Positions 31,356-40,543 are shown, counted from the stretch's first letter. The stretch: DNA of 64,000 nt from Alkalicoccobacillus gibsonii (GCF_016798245.1 NZ_JAEUZA010000001.1:480221-544220); one strand, 5' to 3'. Made by a program: numbers and translations. Notes: generated from the letters alone by a model not told the origin.

Positions 31356-32315
31356 TTATGACGCTTTCTGCCTTAGTACAATTTTTTTGGTATTCTTATA
31401 GGTGAGAAATGTGTGCAGAAGCAGCCCAGCAATAATAATCACAATTCCAATTAACGCAATTCCTTTTGGTGGAGCAATCGATAATAAAAGCATTTCCCCA
31501 AGAATGACAAAGAGGATTTGCATGGATTGTGTTGCTTCCACGGAAGCTAGACGAGCTTGGTCATGTCTCACTTGGTTTGTCGCATAGAACAACAGTGTAG
31601 TCGCTATCACACCTGAACTTAGACCGACAATGCTTGATTGTGAGACTTGAGATACTGATGGTAAACCTGTTTGGAAGAAGGCTATAAAAGCAATGATCAA
31701 CCAGAATGGCAAACTGGCAAGAGTCATTCCAAGAACGCGTTCAATGGTTTCAAGTCGACCGCCACATACCTCCATCATTTTTCGGTTACCAAGAGGGAAG
31801 GCAAAGGCAGCAATAAGTACAGGGCCAACTCCAAATACAATCTCTGAAGTTGATAAAGATCGTGCATTAGGAATTTGAATGAGGATGACCCCAAGTAAGA
31901 TAAAGAATGAAACCGCTAATGTTGATAATGGAATGGTTGAGCGTTTTGTCACAGATCCTTGCCGCGTTAAGAATAACGGCGCAAGCAGCGCGCCGCACAC
32001 AATCGTGAGTTGCCAGGTTCCAGCCAGCAGCCAGCCTGGTCCATATGATGCGGCAAATGTGATTGGCACGTAAAATAAAACAAAGCCTACAAAGCTCCAG
32101 ATAAGCCATTGGACTGGTTGTTTTTTCATTTCCTGGAGGAGAACCAGTAGCTTCCGCCGAAACAGCACAAGGATGACAAGAAAAGGGATCATAGAAAAGA
32201 AGCGAAGAGAAGAGGACCACATCCAGCTTCCGCCATCCAGCTCCATCGAACGGTTTAAAATAAATGTTACGGCAAAAAATGCAGAAGCAAGTAAGCCAAT
32301 GAATAATTCTTTCAT
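31356..32315 (-). CDS. DMT superfamily exporter (multidrug resistance efflux transporter family)
   Basis: This 319-residue protein has about ten hydrophobic helices arranged as two EmrE-like repeats. The opening MKELFIGLLASAFFAVTFIL with NRSMELDGGSWMWSSSLRF and the mid-protein GPGWLLAGTWQLTI fit the Firmicute family annotated as multidrug resistance efflux transporters. The substrate is unknown. It is divergent from an XRE-cupin regulator, and an inverted repeat in the shared intergenic region (32332-32364) may be the operator. Confidence 0.78.
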   Translation of the reverse strand: MKELFIGLLASAFFAVTFILNRSMELDGGSWMWSSSLRFFSMIPFLVILVLFRRKLLVLLQEMKKQPVQWLIWSFVGFVLFYVPITFAASYGPGWLLAGTWQLTIVCGALLAPLFLTRQGSVTKRSTIPLSTLAVSFFILLGVILIQIPNARSLSTSEIVFGVGPVLIAAFAFPLGNRKMMEVCGGRLETIERVLGMTLASLPFWLIIAFIAFFQTGLPSVSQVSQSSIVGLSSGVIATTLLFYATNQVRHDQARLASVEATQSMQILFVILGEMLLLSIAPPKGIALIGIVIIIAGLLLHTFLTYKNTKKIVLRQKAS

Positions 32316-32331
32316 AATAGCCTCATTTCAT

Positions 32332-32364
32332 ATACTATATTTTATATTTTGTATATTATAGTAT
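32332..32364. promoter_or_regulatory. Inverted repeat in the divergent promoter region
   Basis: ATACTATA (32332-32339) and TATAGTAT (32357-32364) are reverse complements separated by 17 AT-rich bases. They sit between the divergent exporter and XRE-cupin regulator genes, where an operator is expected. AT-richness makes chance occurrence more likely. Confidence 0.45.
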
Positions 32365-32399
32365 CATAAGTGTAGAATGAAAAGGAGTGTTTAAAAACA

Positions 32400-32969
32400 T
32401 TGAATCGTTATCAAGATGAAAAACAACTCGCTACTCAAATAGGGAGCACGCTCCGAAAGGTTCGAACTGAGAAGCGATTAAGTATTCAAGAGTTAGCCGA
32501 TCGCTCCTCAGTAAGTGCGTTAACACTTGGTAAAATCGAACGGGGCGAGGCGAATCCTTCTTTAGCCGTGATCTGGAAAATTGCAAATGCGCTAAGCATC
32601 CCAATATCCGCTCTTTTAAAAGAGGCAGAAGATGTACAAATTTCGCGTAGTCATGATGGAAACAAAGTTTATAGTGTAGATGGGGTTTGTCTTCTTGAGC
32701 CAATGTTTGATGACCGTGTTTATGGACCAGTTGAGGTTCACCGAGCGTTCTTAAAACCTCATAGTACGTATCTTCCTGGTAAACACCAAAAAGGGGTAGT
32801 GGAGTACGTAACGGTTATGAAAGGTGAGGTAACCGTATGGATTGAAGAGCGACCGACTGTGTTATCCATGTATGATGCTGTTAAGTTTGAGGCAGATGTA
32901 GAGCATGCGTATGAAAATCGCACCTCTGAAGAAGCCGTTCTCCATTTTGTCATGACGTACTCATCATAA
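32400..32969 (+). CDS. XRE family regulator with C-terminal cupin domain
   Basis: The 189-residue protein has an N-terminal helix-turn-helix (about residues 14-68: LRKVRTEKRLSIQELADRS, ALTLGKIERGEANPSLAVIWKIA) and a C-terminal cupin domain (YGPVEVHRAFLKP, VVEYVTVMKGEVTVWIEE, DAVKFEADVEHAYEN). Such regulators sense a small ligand in the cupin pocket and often control the adjacent divergent transporter. TTG 32400 follows AAAGGAG with a rather long 13-nt spacing. Confidence 0.85.
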   Translation: MNRYQDEKQLATQIGSTLRKVRTEKRLSIQELADRSSVSALTLGKIERGEANPSLAVIWKIANALSIPISALLKEAEDVQISRSHDGNKVYSVDGVCLLEPMFDDRVYGPVEVHRAFLKPHSTYLPGKHQKGVVEYVTVMKGEVTVWIEERPTVLSMYDAVKFEADVEHAYENRTSEEAVLHFVMTYSS

Positions 32970-32986
32970 CGAGCAAGGGGCGTTAG

Positions 32987-33028
32987 AAAATAAGAAAATG
33001 GACGAGCATTCAATTCGAATGTCCGTCC
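32987..33028 (-). terminator. Terminator downstream of the cardiolipin synthase gene
   Basis: GGACG-AG-CATTC (33000-33011) pairs with GAATG-TC-CGTCC (33017-33028), leaving a two-base internal mismatch. On the minus strand it is followed by ATTTTCTTATTTTC. Confidence 0.6.
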
Positions 33029-33039
33029 AGGTTGACCAT

Positions 33040-34500
33040 TTATAAAATGGGCGAAAGAAGCCTTGAAATGGATTCTTTAAAACGAATCCATTTGGGTCGC
33101 TGTTCATAAATTTCCAGCGTGTAAAGCTTTGATAGCTTTAAATCTTCATCAAACTTTGCCAGAAGCTTTTCAGCCAATTCTTTCTCATAAATAAATGCAT
33201 TGACCTCAAAGTTTAATTTGAAGCTTCTCATATCAATATTTGCTGTACCAACCGAGCTAATTTTACGATCTACGATTAAAGTCTTCGCATGAATAAATCC
33301 GTTCTCATACGTGTACACTTTAGCACCTACTTTTAACAACTCGCCTACATGAGAGAGAGTCGCCCAGTAAACAAACATGTGATCAGGTTTGTTGGGAATA
33401 ATGATCTGAACATTGATTCCACTTAAGCAAGCTACCTTTAGGGCATCAAGCAGCGTTTGATCTGGAATGAAGTACGGGGTCTGAATATAAATGGAATCTT
33501 CAGCCTTCATGATCATCTTCAAGTAGCCACTTTTAATTTGTTCCCATTCTGAATCTGGTCCACTTGATACCATTTGAATCGGAGTAGATCCAGTTGTCTC
33601 AATCGTAGGGAAGTAACGATCCTCATAAGAGATATGATAGTTTTTAGCGGCCTGATTCCAATCAAGAATAAAGCGAGTCTGAATCGAATGGACAGCAGGA
33701 CCTTTTAGACGCAGATGCGTATCGCGCCAATAGCCAAACTTTTTACTTTTTCCTAAGTATTCATCTCCTACGTTAAATCCTCCCACATACCCCAGAAACC
33801 CATCTATATTAATTAATTTGCGATGGTTCCGGTAATTAAGGCGAAGATTAATCGGTGAAAGCTTTGACGGGAAAAACACACCAATCTCACCACCCGCTTT
33901 TTCAAGCTCGGTAAGGTGTTTTCGCTTTAAACTCCTCGATCCTAGATCATCATATAAGAAACGAACTTTTACTCCTTCACGAGCTCGTGCTGTTAGTGCC
34001 TGAATAATCTTCTTACCAATTTCATCGTTTCGAAAAATATAATATTGCATGTGAATAAACGATTTTGCGTTCTGAATATCAAAAAGCAACTGCTCGAATT
34101 TATCATGACCATCTGTGAATAGCGTGACCTCATTATTCTTCGTTAAAATCGCGTCGTTATTAATGAGCATCATATAGATTAAGTCACGACTCTCATCAAC
34201 AACCGGTTTATTAAAGGCAAAATCAGGATCTTTAATATGTTCTTTTTGTTCTTCAATTACACTTTCAATGCCAATCTTTTGAATGCCTTCCCACTCAAAC
34301 ATCTTTCTCCGTGATAAGGTTTGCCCAATTAATAAATAGATGATAAAGCCTAAAAACGGTATAAAGTAGAGAACAAGTAACCATGCCCATGTAGATGTGG
34401 CATCTTTTCTTTCAATAAAGATGAGCACTGTGGCCAGGAGTAGATTCACAATAAATAATATAATTGCGAGTGTGTTAATAATGTCGAATTCAATTGTCAT
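33040..34500 (-). CDS. cls: Cardiolipin synthase
   Basis: Cls joins two phosphatidylglycerol molecules to cardiolipin at the membrane. The protein (about 486 residues) has two N-terminal transmembrane helices and two phospholipase D motifs: NHRKLINIDG-LGYVGGFNVGDE (about residue 225) and IHAKTLIVDRKISSVGTANID (about 400, split here). ATG 34500 is preferred, giving MTIEFDIINT, with GCAGGT upstream. ATG 34506 is in frame. It ends 15 nt after ubiB-like 34531 begins its stop, so co-transcription with the genes upstream is likely. Confidence 0.92.
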   Translation of the reverse strand: MTIEFDIINTLAIILFIVNLLLATVLIFIERKDATSTWAWLLVLYFIPFLGFIIYLLIGQTLSRRKMFEWEGIQKIGIESVIEEQKEHIKDPDFAFNKPVVDESRDLIYMMLINNDAILTKNNEVTLFTDGHDKFEQLLFDIQNAKSFIHMQYYIFRNDEIGKKIIQALTARAREGVKVRFLYDDLGSRSLKRKHLTELEKAGGEIGVFFPSKLSPINLRLNYRNHRKLINIDGFLGYVGGFNVGDEYLGKSKKFGYWRDTHLRLKGPAVHSIQTRFILDWNQAAKNYHISYEDRYFPTIETTGSTPIQMVSSGPDSEWEQIKSGYLKMIMKAEDSIYIQTPYFIPDQTLLDALKVACLSGINVQIIIPNKPDHMFVYWATLSHVGELLKVGAKVYTYENGFIHAKTLIVDRKISSVGTANIDMRSFKLNFEVNAFIYEKELAEKLLAKFDEDLKLSKLYTLEIYEQRPKWIRFKESISRLLSPIL

Positions 34501-34530
34501 ATACATACCTGCCAACTTTGTATTTTCTTG

Positions 34531-36192
34531 CTAAAAACGTCCCGATCGAATAATCGAAAAGATGATCCATAGGAACATTAAGATTGCGATCACAAATCCA
34601 ATTTCAATAGCCGGAAGCTGTAATAGGATGGTCGGCTCGCTTGTTAAAGAAGCCCCAACAATAATCCCTACCATAATGACACTAAAGGACATTAATACAA
34701 TGGCAAATGACACTTTGTTGCTTACTTTATCGATTTTATTTATTAAACGATCGACTTCAGGAACCGATATTTCAACTTTGATTTTCCCGTGCTGAACTGA
34801 TTTTGATAGTGCACGTAATTCTCTAGGAAGATCTCTCACAAGCTCAATTGAATCAAAGACCTCGTCTTTTAGAAGTGAGGATAAGCGCCGTGGATCATAC
34901 CGTTCCTTAATCAATGTTTTTCCAAAAGGTTCAATTAAATCCATGATTCTAAGCTCTGGATCTAAGGTCGAAACGATTCGTTCAACTGATAATAATGATT
35001 TTCCTAATATCGTGAGATCAGATGGAATCTTACAGTTATGTTTATTAGCAACGGAAAACAAATCCTGAACAGCCTCTCCAAGGCTAATTTCGCTAATAGG
35101 TACGTCATAATATCTAAGGCGCAACGCATCTAAATCATCTTTTAACAGAACCTGGTTGACTTCGTCGTGCACGATCTTCATGTTTTTTAATGCTTTTAAT
35201 ACTTTATCTGTATGTCTACTTTTGAGACCAATGACTAATAACGCTAAATTTTGTCGCATCTCCATTGACAATCTGCCAACCATTCCAAAATCAATCAGTG
35301 CAATGGTACCGTCTTTTTTAACAAACACGTTGCCAGGATGAGGATCACCGTGAAAGAAGCCAAAGACAAAAATTTGTTGGAAGAGTCCTTTGGCAAAATT
35401 CTCAGCTACTTTACTTAAGTTATAGCCAGCTTCTTCTGTTATAGACGTAATCTTTTCTCCTTCAACAAAACCAATTGTTAAGATTCGTTTACTTGAGAAT
35501 TCATTAAAGATGTCCGGTACTTCAACATATGGATCTTCTTCGGATTGACGAAGAATTCTTTCCGTATTTTGAGCTTCTTCTCGGTAATTCATTTCTAATT
35601 TTAATGCTTCTGAGAACTCATGAAACACGTCTAAAAGGTTAAATTGTTTAACCCATAGCAAGCGCTCTTCAGCTAAACCAAGTAAATCTTCAAGGATAGC
35701 TAAATCTGTTAGCACAATCTTTTCGATATTCGGACGTCGTACCTTGACGACAACCTGCTCGCCTGATGGAAGGAGAGCTTTATGTACTTGACCAATTGAG
35801 GCGGCAGCAATGGGTTCTTCTTCAAAAGAATTAAAGATATCACTTAACGGGGCATGCAAATCCTCTTCAATGATGGCTTTCACTTCTTGAAAGGAGAAGG
35901 GTGGAACATGATCTTGTAATCTGCTTAATTCGCTAATTAAATAATCCGGAAATATGTCTGAACGAGTGCTTGCCACTTGCCCAAGTTTAATAAACGTAGG
36001 TCCCAGCTCTTCTAAAAGTAAGCGAAGTCGTTCTGCGGTAGAGCGATAGTAATTAGGATCTTTCTTTTTCTTAGGTGTTCTTACAAAGTCTAAAAGCCCT
36101 AAGTCACGAACTAAGTGACCAAATCCGTAATGGAAGAGAGCAGTAAGAATATCTTGATACCGTTGAATATAGCGGATACGTTTTTTAATCAT
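34531..36192 (-). CDS. ABC1/AarF/UbiB family atypical kinase
   Basis: This 553-residue protein has the ABC1 kinase-like fold: LGPTFIKLGQVASTRSD (KxGQ motif, about 65-81), AAASIGQVHKA (the Ala-rich nucleotide loop, about 130), VKVRRPN, FFHGDPHPGNV (about 290) and LIDFGMVG. Two C-terminal helices anchor it in the membrane. Family members support isoprenoid quinone or lipid metabolism. The role in Gram-positive bacteria is poorly defined. A phasin-like gene lies upstream and cls downstream, suggesting a membrane-lipid theme. Confidence 0.88.
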   Translation of the reverse strand: MIKKRIRYIQRYQDILTALFHYGFGHLVRDLGLLDFVRTPKKKKDPNYYRSTAERLRLLLEELGPTFIKLGQVASTRSDIFPDYLISELSRLQDHVPPFSFQEVKAIIEEDLHAPLSDIFNSFEEEPIAAASIGQVHKALLPSGEQVVVKVRRPNIEKIVLTDLAILEDLLGLAEERLLWVKQFNLLDVFHEFSEALKLEMNYREEAQNTERILRQSEEDPYVEVPDIFNEFSSKRILTIGFVEGEKITSITEEAGYNLSKVAENFAKGLFQQIFVFGFFHGDPHPGNVFVKKDGTIALIDFGMVGRLSMEMRQNLALLVIGLKSRHTDKVLKALKNMKIVHDEVNQVLLKDDLDALRLRYYDVPISEISLGEAVQDLFSVANKHNCKIPSDLTILGKSLLSVERIVSTLDPELRIMDLIEPFGKTLIKERYDPRRLSSLLKDEVFDSIELVRDLPRELRALSKSVQHGKIKVEISVPEVDRLINKIDKVSNKVSFAIVLMSFSVIMVGIIVGASLTSEPTILLQLPAIEIGFVIAILMFLWIIFSIIRSGRF

Positions 36193-36238
36193 GCATGGTC
36201 ACCTCCTGCTCTATAAAAAGAGACTAAAAACGCAAAGC

Positions 36239-36266
36239 GGCGGATCTTTAAAAGAACCGCCTTTTT
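36239..36266 (-). terminator. Hairpin between the phasin-like and ubiB-like genes
   Basis: GGCGG-A-TCTTT pairs with AAAGA-A-CCGCC. On the minus strand it is followed by GCTTTGCGTTTTT, a weak T tract, so it may attenuate rather than stop transcription into the kinase gene. Confidence 0.45.
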
Positions 36267-36289
36267 TGTTTCCGGTCTAACTGTCTTAT

Positions 36290-36592
36290 TTACTGTTTTG
36301 GGTTGGATTGTTCTAATTCTCTAATTCTGCGCTCTAATGCTTCCACTTCTTCCTTCGTTGCAATATTCATCGTGCGGAGCATTTGCTGCAGACGCTCTTG
36401 AACAATTCCATCAATTTGTTTTTGAGTTTGACTTCCTTTTTCAATTAAGTCTTCAACGAGATTCTCTGATTCCGAACGTTTAATCTCGCCTTTTTTGACT
36501 AAATCATCTACCGCTTTTTCAATTTGTTCTTTACTAGCTACGGCAGCACCTAAACCAAGTGAATAAACATTATTCAATATACTTCTGACCAT
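36290..36592 (-). CDS. Phasin-like coiled-coil protein
   Basis: The 100-residue protein starts at ATG 36592 with GGAGG 9 nt upstream. It is largely helical and charged: SLGLGAAVASKEQIEKAVDDLVKKGEI, then ENLVEDLIEKGSQTQKQIDGIVQERLQ and a C-terminal coiled coil EEVEALERRIRELEQ. This layout matches the poly(3-hydroxyalkanoate) granule-associated phasin superfamily proteins that in Bacillaceae often precede UbiB-like kinases. No PHA synthase is seen nearby, so binding to granules is not implied. Confidence 0.7.
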   Translation of the reverse strand: MVRSILNNVYSLGLGAAVASKEQIEKAVDDLVKKGEIKRSESENLVEDLIEKGSQTQKQIDGIVQERLQQMLRTMNIATKEEVEALERRIRELEQSNPKQ

Positions 36593-36700
36593 GTACACAT
36601 TCCTCCTGGTTAAACTCAAAATCATGACGAGAACCTATGTCATCTTATCTTAATACTACCTTACTTTATAGAAAATGAAAATCAATAGCCTTGTGAACGT

Positions 36701-37399
36701 TTATGAAGGAGATTGCTCAAAGGCTTGGAGGTATAAGGCGTCGCCCTCAATCCATTCCCCATATAAGATCTCTTTACACTCCTTATATCCTTGTCTCTGA
36801 ATTTCTTTTTGAAGCCAATCCTCAGTAAGGTTCGCTGTTTCAAGGTTTTTCTTTGAAATTTCTCCATCAAGAATGACTAATAAAGGAAGAGGAACGGGAG
36901 AAGGCTTGATGTTTAGCTCTTGATTTTTTGGTGTATCAAATGCATGTTTCTTTAAAACAGTGATGGTGCCGTCTGTTTCAAGCACACCATGTTCGACTTC
37001 ATTGATTGAAAATGCACCTTTATCTCTCAACAGATGCTGGAGCTGGTTAATATCTAATTTATTTTTCTTTAATGCTTTAAAATCAACCTTTCCTTTGTAA
37101 ATAACGATCGATGGACTGCCTTCAAGCAATGAGCGTGACCGTCTAATTTTTTGCGTTAAGATTTCAATGATATAGATTAACGTCCCCCAGATGGCAATGG
37201 CTACAAGTACCCTAAAAATACTTACTTCATCATCATAAATTGCGTTTCCGACAAGCTCTCCAACAACTAAGGCCGAAACAAAGTCAAAAGGAGAAAGCTG
37301 TGACAACTGATTTTTCCCAAGAATCTTAGTTAAGAGTAACAGTGCAAAAAAACCAACAATTAATTCAATCGTTAGTGAACCATAAGTAGAATCAAACAT
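36701..37399 (-). CDS. DUF421 (YetF-type) membrane protein, left flank of second spoVA cluster
   Basis: This 232-residue protein has three N-terminal membrane helices (ELIVGFFALLLLTKILGKNQ, then DFVSALVVGELVGNAIYDDE) and a soluble C-terminal DUF421 domain (SIVIYKGKVDFKALKKNKLDINQL, DKGAFSINEVEHGVLETDG, in parts). Related proteins (YetF, YcaP, YrbG) occur beside spoVA2 operons linked to spore heat resistance. It diverges from the lipoprotein gene at 37554. No ATG other than 37399 fits better. Confidence 0.82.
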   Translation of the reverse strand: MFDSTYGSLTIELIVGFFALLLLTKILGKNQLSQLSPFDFVSALVVGELVGNAIYDDEVSIFRVLVAIAIWGTLIYIIEILTQKIRRSRSLLEGSPSIVIYKGKVDFKALKKNKLDINQLQHLLRDKGAFSINEVEHGVLETDGTITVLKKHAFDTPKNQELNIKPSPVPLPLLVILDGEISKKNLETANLTEDWLQKEIQRQGYKECKEILYGEWIEGDALYLQAFEQSPS

Positions 37400-37553
37400 A
37401 AGACAAATCCTTTCATGATAGCTTGTTCCTTAGCTTGAACTAAAAAGCCGTGGTTATCCGAATAAAAAAACATCCGTTTGTTGTTATAAAACAAGCCACT
37501 TCCTCAAATGCTAAGAGAAAGCATCGAGGCAAATTAGGTAAAGGATGGGTGTT

Positions 37554-37985
37554 ATGTATAAAAAATTTGTATTCGTTTGGATGATGTGCTTACTTATTCT
37601 CACGGCTTGTGGTGGGGCAAAGAATATCAAGTCTCTCTCAGATGATGAGATCATTCCTGTAGTAAGCCAAAGCGATATTAATAAAGCAAAAGAGCTAGTG
37701 CTTGAAATGGAAGAAGTAATTGATGTAAGAGGAATTCAGTACGAGCATCTACTATTTCTTGATCCGAAGGTGAAACAATTTGATCGATTAAAGCTAGAGC
37801 ATATTCGTCAAGAGGCATTTAAACGAGTGAAGGACGAGTTTCCTGAATCAAAGGTACATGTTTCGACTGACCAAAAGATTTATATGGAGCTTGAAAAACT
37901 GGAACAACAATTAGCAGATGAAAAGATAAATGAAAAGGAACTAAAGAAGAAATTAGAGAAACTAGAAGAAGATATGAAGGGGTAG
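37554..37985 (+). CDS. YhcN/YlaJ-type sporulation lipoprotein
   Basis: ATG 37554 is chosen because AAAGGATG lies about 8 nt upstream. ATG 37545 overlaps it. The 143-residue product has a lipoprotein signal (hydrophobic segment ending in the lipobox LTAC, Cys about 20), then a soluble domain with VSQSDINKAKELVLEMEEV and a strongly charged coiled-coil C-terminus (EKLEQQLADEKINEKELKKK). YhcN/YlaJ lipoproteins are spore inner-membrane proteins that commonly precede spoVAC in spoVA2-type operons. It lies 7 nt before spoVAC. Confidence 0.7.
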   Translation: MYKKFVFVWMMCLLILTACGGAKNIKSLSDDEIIPVVSQSDINKAKELVLEMEEVIDVRGIQYEHLLFLDPKVKQFDRLKLEHIRQEAFKRVKDEFPESKVHVSTDQKIYMELEKLEQQLADEKINEKELKKKLEKLEEDMKG

Positions 37986-37992
37986 AGTGCAG

Positions 37993-38460
37993 ATGGCATC
38001 AAAAAAACAATTAAACCCAGAACAAGAGCAATACCAGCAACTTGCTAAAAAGCATGAGAAAAAACGACCAGTTTTGATGAATTGTGTACGGGCATTTTTA
38101 GTAGGTGGACTTATATGTGTGATTGGTCAAGGGATCTCTATATTCTTTTATACCTTTTTTGATTTCACTGAAAAAACAGCAGGTAATCCAACGGTTGCAG
38201 TCCTTATTCTCATCTCAACATTACTAACTGGATTTGGTGTCTATGATCGATTCGCTCAATTCTCTGGTGCAGGAACGGCTGTACCTGTTACTGGTTTTGC
38301 AAATTCCATTGCATCTGCAGCAATTGAACACCGCACAGAAGGCTATGTACTCGGCGTAGGTGGTAATATGTTTAAACTTGCTGGCTCAGTTATTGTATTT
38401 GGAACGGTAGCGGCATTTTTTGTCGCCATCATTAAAACCATTATTCAAGGAGGGTTTTAA
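37993..38460 (+). CDS. spoVAC: Stage V sporulation protein AC (second locus, canonical type)
   Basis: This 155-residue membrane protein carries FLVGGLICVIGQ, FFDFTEKTAGNPT, LLTGFGVYDRFAQFSGAG, VPVTGFANSIASAAIEHRTEG (listed in parts) and GNMFKLAGSVIVFG. These agree closely with recalled B. subtilis SpoVAC, more so than the copy at 9323. ATG 37993 lies about 10 nt after AAGGGG. GTG 37987 is in frame. It follows the lipoprotein gene by 7 nt and directly abuts spoVAD. Confidence 0.92.
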   Translation: MASKKQLNPEQEQYQQLAKKHEKKRPVLMNCVRAFLVGGLICVIGQGISIFFYTFFDFTEKTAGNPTVAVLILISTLLTGFGVYDRFAQFSGAGTAVPVTGFANSIASAAIEHRTEGYVLGVGGNMFKLAGSVIVFGTVAAFFVAIIKTIIQGGF

Positions 38461-39477
38461 ATGCTAATAGGAAAACAAAGCTGGGTGTTTGAAAGCAAAC
38501 CAATTATTCGGTCAACTGGAACTATTGGCGGGCCTTTTGAAGCAAATGGTCGTTTAGCAGATGAATTTGATATGTTGCACGATAATCTTTGGATGGGTCA
38601 GGATTCATATGAGAAAGCTCAAACCGTTTTAATCGAACAAGCATGTGAAAAAGCCATTGAGAAAGGTGGATTAACGAAGGATCAGATACAGTTTATGTTA
38701 TCGGGAGATCTGGTCAATCAACTAACTCCTTCTACATTTGCAGGAAGAAGCCTTAAAATTCCTTACCTTGGTTTATTCGGTGCATGTTCAACCTCAATGG
38801 AAGGTCTAGCCATGGCTGCATACCTCATTCAAACAAGAGGAGCAAAGCACGCGGTTGCTGTTGCTTCTAGCCATAACGCAGCAACAGAAAAGCAATTTCG
38901 TTATCCAACTGAATATGGTGGACAAAAACCACCAACGGCTCAATGGACTGTAACTGCAGCTGGTGCAGCAGTAGTATCACATGAAGGAAATGGTCCGCGC
39001 GTTACCTCAGCAACCATTGGTCGAATTATTGATATGGGTTTATCTGACCCATTTAATATGGGTGGAGCGATGGCACCGGCAGCTGTCGATACGCTTGAAG
39101 CGCATTTTCGTGATACAGGGGCTAGTCCAGAAGATTACGATCTCATTGTAAGTGGTGATCTAGGTGAAATAGGACTTGCTATTGCAAAAGAATTGTGTGA
39201 GCAAAGAGGCATTGTCTTAAAGGAAAACCAATTTAAAGACTGTGGTCTTATGATTTATAAAGAAGACCAGCCTGTACTTGCAGGGGCGAGTGGACCAGGA
39301 TGCTCCGCTGTAGTTACATACGGTCATCTACTAAATAAAATGAAAAAGGGCGAGCTCAAACGAATTCTTATCATTGCGACAGGAGCCCTATTATCACCAC
39401 TTTCATTTCAACAAAAGGAATCCATCCCATGTATTGCTCATGCTGTATCCATTGAAGCTGAGGGGGTGACATCTTGA
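38461..39477 (+). CDS. spoVAD: Stage V sporulation protein AD (second locus, canonical type)
   Basis: The 338-residue thiolase-fold protein begins at the base after the spoVAC stop. It keeps [55 protein letters not shown] and [18 protein letters not shown], all matching recalled B. subtilis SpoVAD. It is expected to bind dipicolinic acid in the spore membrane complex. It overlaps spoVAEb by 4 nt. AAGGAGGG lies upstream in the end of spoVAC. Confidence 0.94.
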   Translation: MLIGKQSWVFESKPIIRSTGTIGGPFEANGRLADEFDMLHDNLWMGQDSYEKAQTVLIEQACEKAIEKGGLTKDQIQFMLSGDLVNQLTPSTFAGRSLKIPYLGLFGACSTSMEGLAMAAYLIQTRGAKHAVAVASSHNAATEKQFRYPTEYGGQKPPTAQWTVTAAGAAVVSHEGNGPRVTSATIGRIIDMGLSDPFNMGGAMAPAAVDTLEAHFRDTGASPEDYDLIVSGDLGEIGLAIAKELCEQRGIVLKENQFKDCGLMIYKEDQPVLAGASGPGCSAVVTYGHLLNKMKKGELKRILIIATGALLSPLSFQQKESIPCIAHAVSIEAEGVTS

Positions 39478-39824
39478 TCTTTCTTTGGGCTTTTCTAGTT
39501 GGTGGCATCATTTGTGTGATCGGCCAGCTTTTAATGGATGTAGGTGGTTTAACACCAGCTCATACGATGTCAACACTCGTTGTAAGTGGCGCTATTTTAA
39601 ATGGAATTGGGGTATACGATCGACTCATTGACTTTGCAGGAGCAGGTGTAACGGTACCAATTACTAGCTTCGGTAATTCTCTTGTTCAAGGAGCAATGGA
39701 TGAGGTCGCACGCAACGGAATCATCGGTGTATTAACAGGGATATTTGAGGTGACAAGTGCCGGGATCTCCGCTGCAATTATCTTTGGCTTTTTAGCTTCA
39801 CTCATCTTTAAACCAAAAGGTTAA
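39474..39824 (+). CDS. spoVAEb: Stage V sporulation protein AEb (second locus)
   Basis: The 116-residue channel subunit starts at TTG 39474 (GAGGGGGTGAC upstream) and overlaps spoVAD by 4 nt. It contains [48 protein letters not shown] (read in parts) and ends FKPKG. Its stop TAA shares three bases with the stop of the convergent DUF421 gene. No AEa or AF gene follows, so this is a three-gene spoVA2-type unit. Confidence 0.93.
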   Translation: MIFLWAFLVGGIICVIGQLLMDVGGLTPAHTMSTLVVSGAILNGIGVYDRLIDFAGAGVTVPITSFGNSLVQGAMDEVARNGIIGVLTGIFEVTSAGISAAIIFGFLASLIFKPKG

Positions 39825-40543
39825 TGCTGAATAGGTTCATATTTCATATCATGGTCTGTGTAGGCAAGCTGAATCTCGCCAATTGAATTAATGGTACAAA
39901 CAAAAATTGAATCGTATGAATGAATACCCTTCTGTTTTAACTTTTCCAGGAGGGTTTTTTGATCCAATTTAAGTCTTTTTAATAGTTCCTGTTGGATCTC
40001 ACCTTCAATAATAACTGGATAGGAGATACCACCAGGTGTTTTTTGAATACTTAGATCCTCGATTGTGGGAGGCTGCTTGTCAGCCTTCTTATATACACTC
40101 AATTCTCCACTCGCTTCAATGATACCAAGTTCTATTTCCTCTATATCAAATACTCCTTTGCTACGTGACATTTCTAGAATGTTATCCAGAGAATAACGGA
40201 TACTTTTTATATTCTGAACGATGATTTTCCCATTTTGAATCACAACTGTCGGTTCAAATGAGATCCATTTACCAAAGGTACGATTGCGAATAGCAAATTT
40301 TGAAACTAGAACTTGAAGCATACAGATGCAGATGATAGCAAAGGCCGTTGGAAGATGTTTAACGTTAGGATCTGCAATATCTGCCCCAACAACGGAAGCA
40401 AGAGAAATAATAATTAGAAAATCAAAGATGGGCAGTTCTCCAATTGAACGTTTTCCCATGTACATCGTCATGATAAGTAGTAGAGGGAAAATCGTTAGAA
40501 TTCTTAAAACAATAAGTGCTAAATCTTTTAACTCTTCAACCAA
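39821..40543 (-). CDS. DUF421 membrane protein, right flank of second spoVA cluster
   Basis: The 240-residue protein has about three N-terminal helices ([20 protein letters not shown], then [20 protein letters not shown]) followed by the DUF421 soluble domain ([46 protein letters not shown], in parts). It is only distantly similar to the DUF421 protein at 36701, so they are not a recent duplication. It is convergent with spoVAEb and overlaps it by 4 nt at the stop codons. It has its own start near the dacB promoter region. Confidence 0.85.
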   Translation of the reverse strand: MVEELKDLALIVLRILTIFPLLLIMTMYMGKRSIGELPIFDFLIIISLASVVGADIADPNVKHLPTAFAIICICMLQVLVSKFAIRNRTFGKWISFEPTVVIQNGKIIVQNIKSIRYSLDNILEMSRSKGVFDIEEIELGIIEASGELSVYKKADKQPPTIEDLSIQKTPGGISYPVIIEGEIQQELLKRLKLDQKTLLEKLKQKGIHSYDSIFVCTINSIGEIQLAYTDHDMKYEPIQH

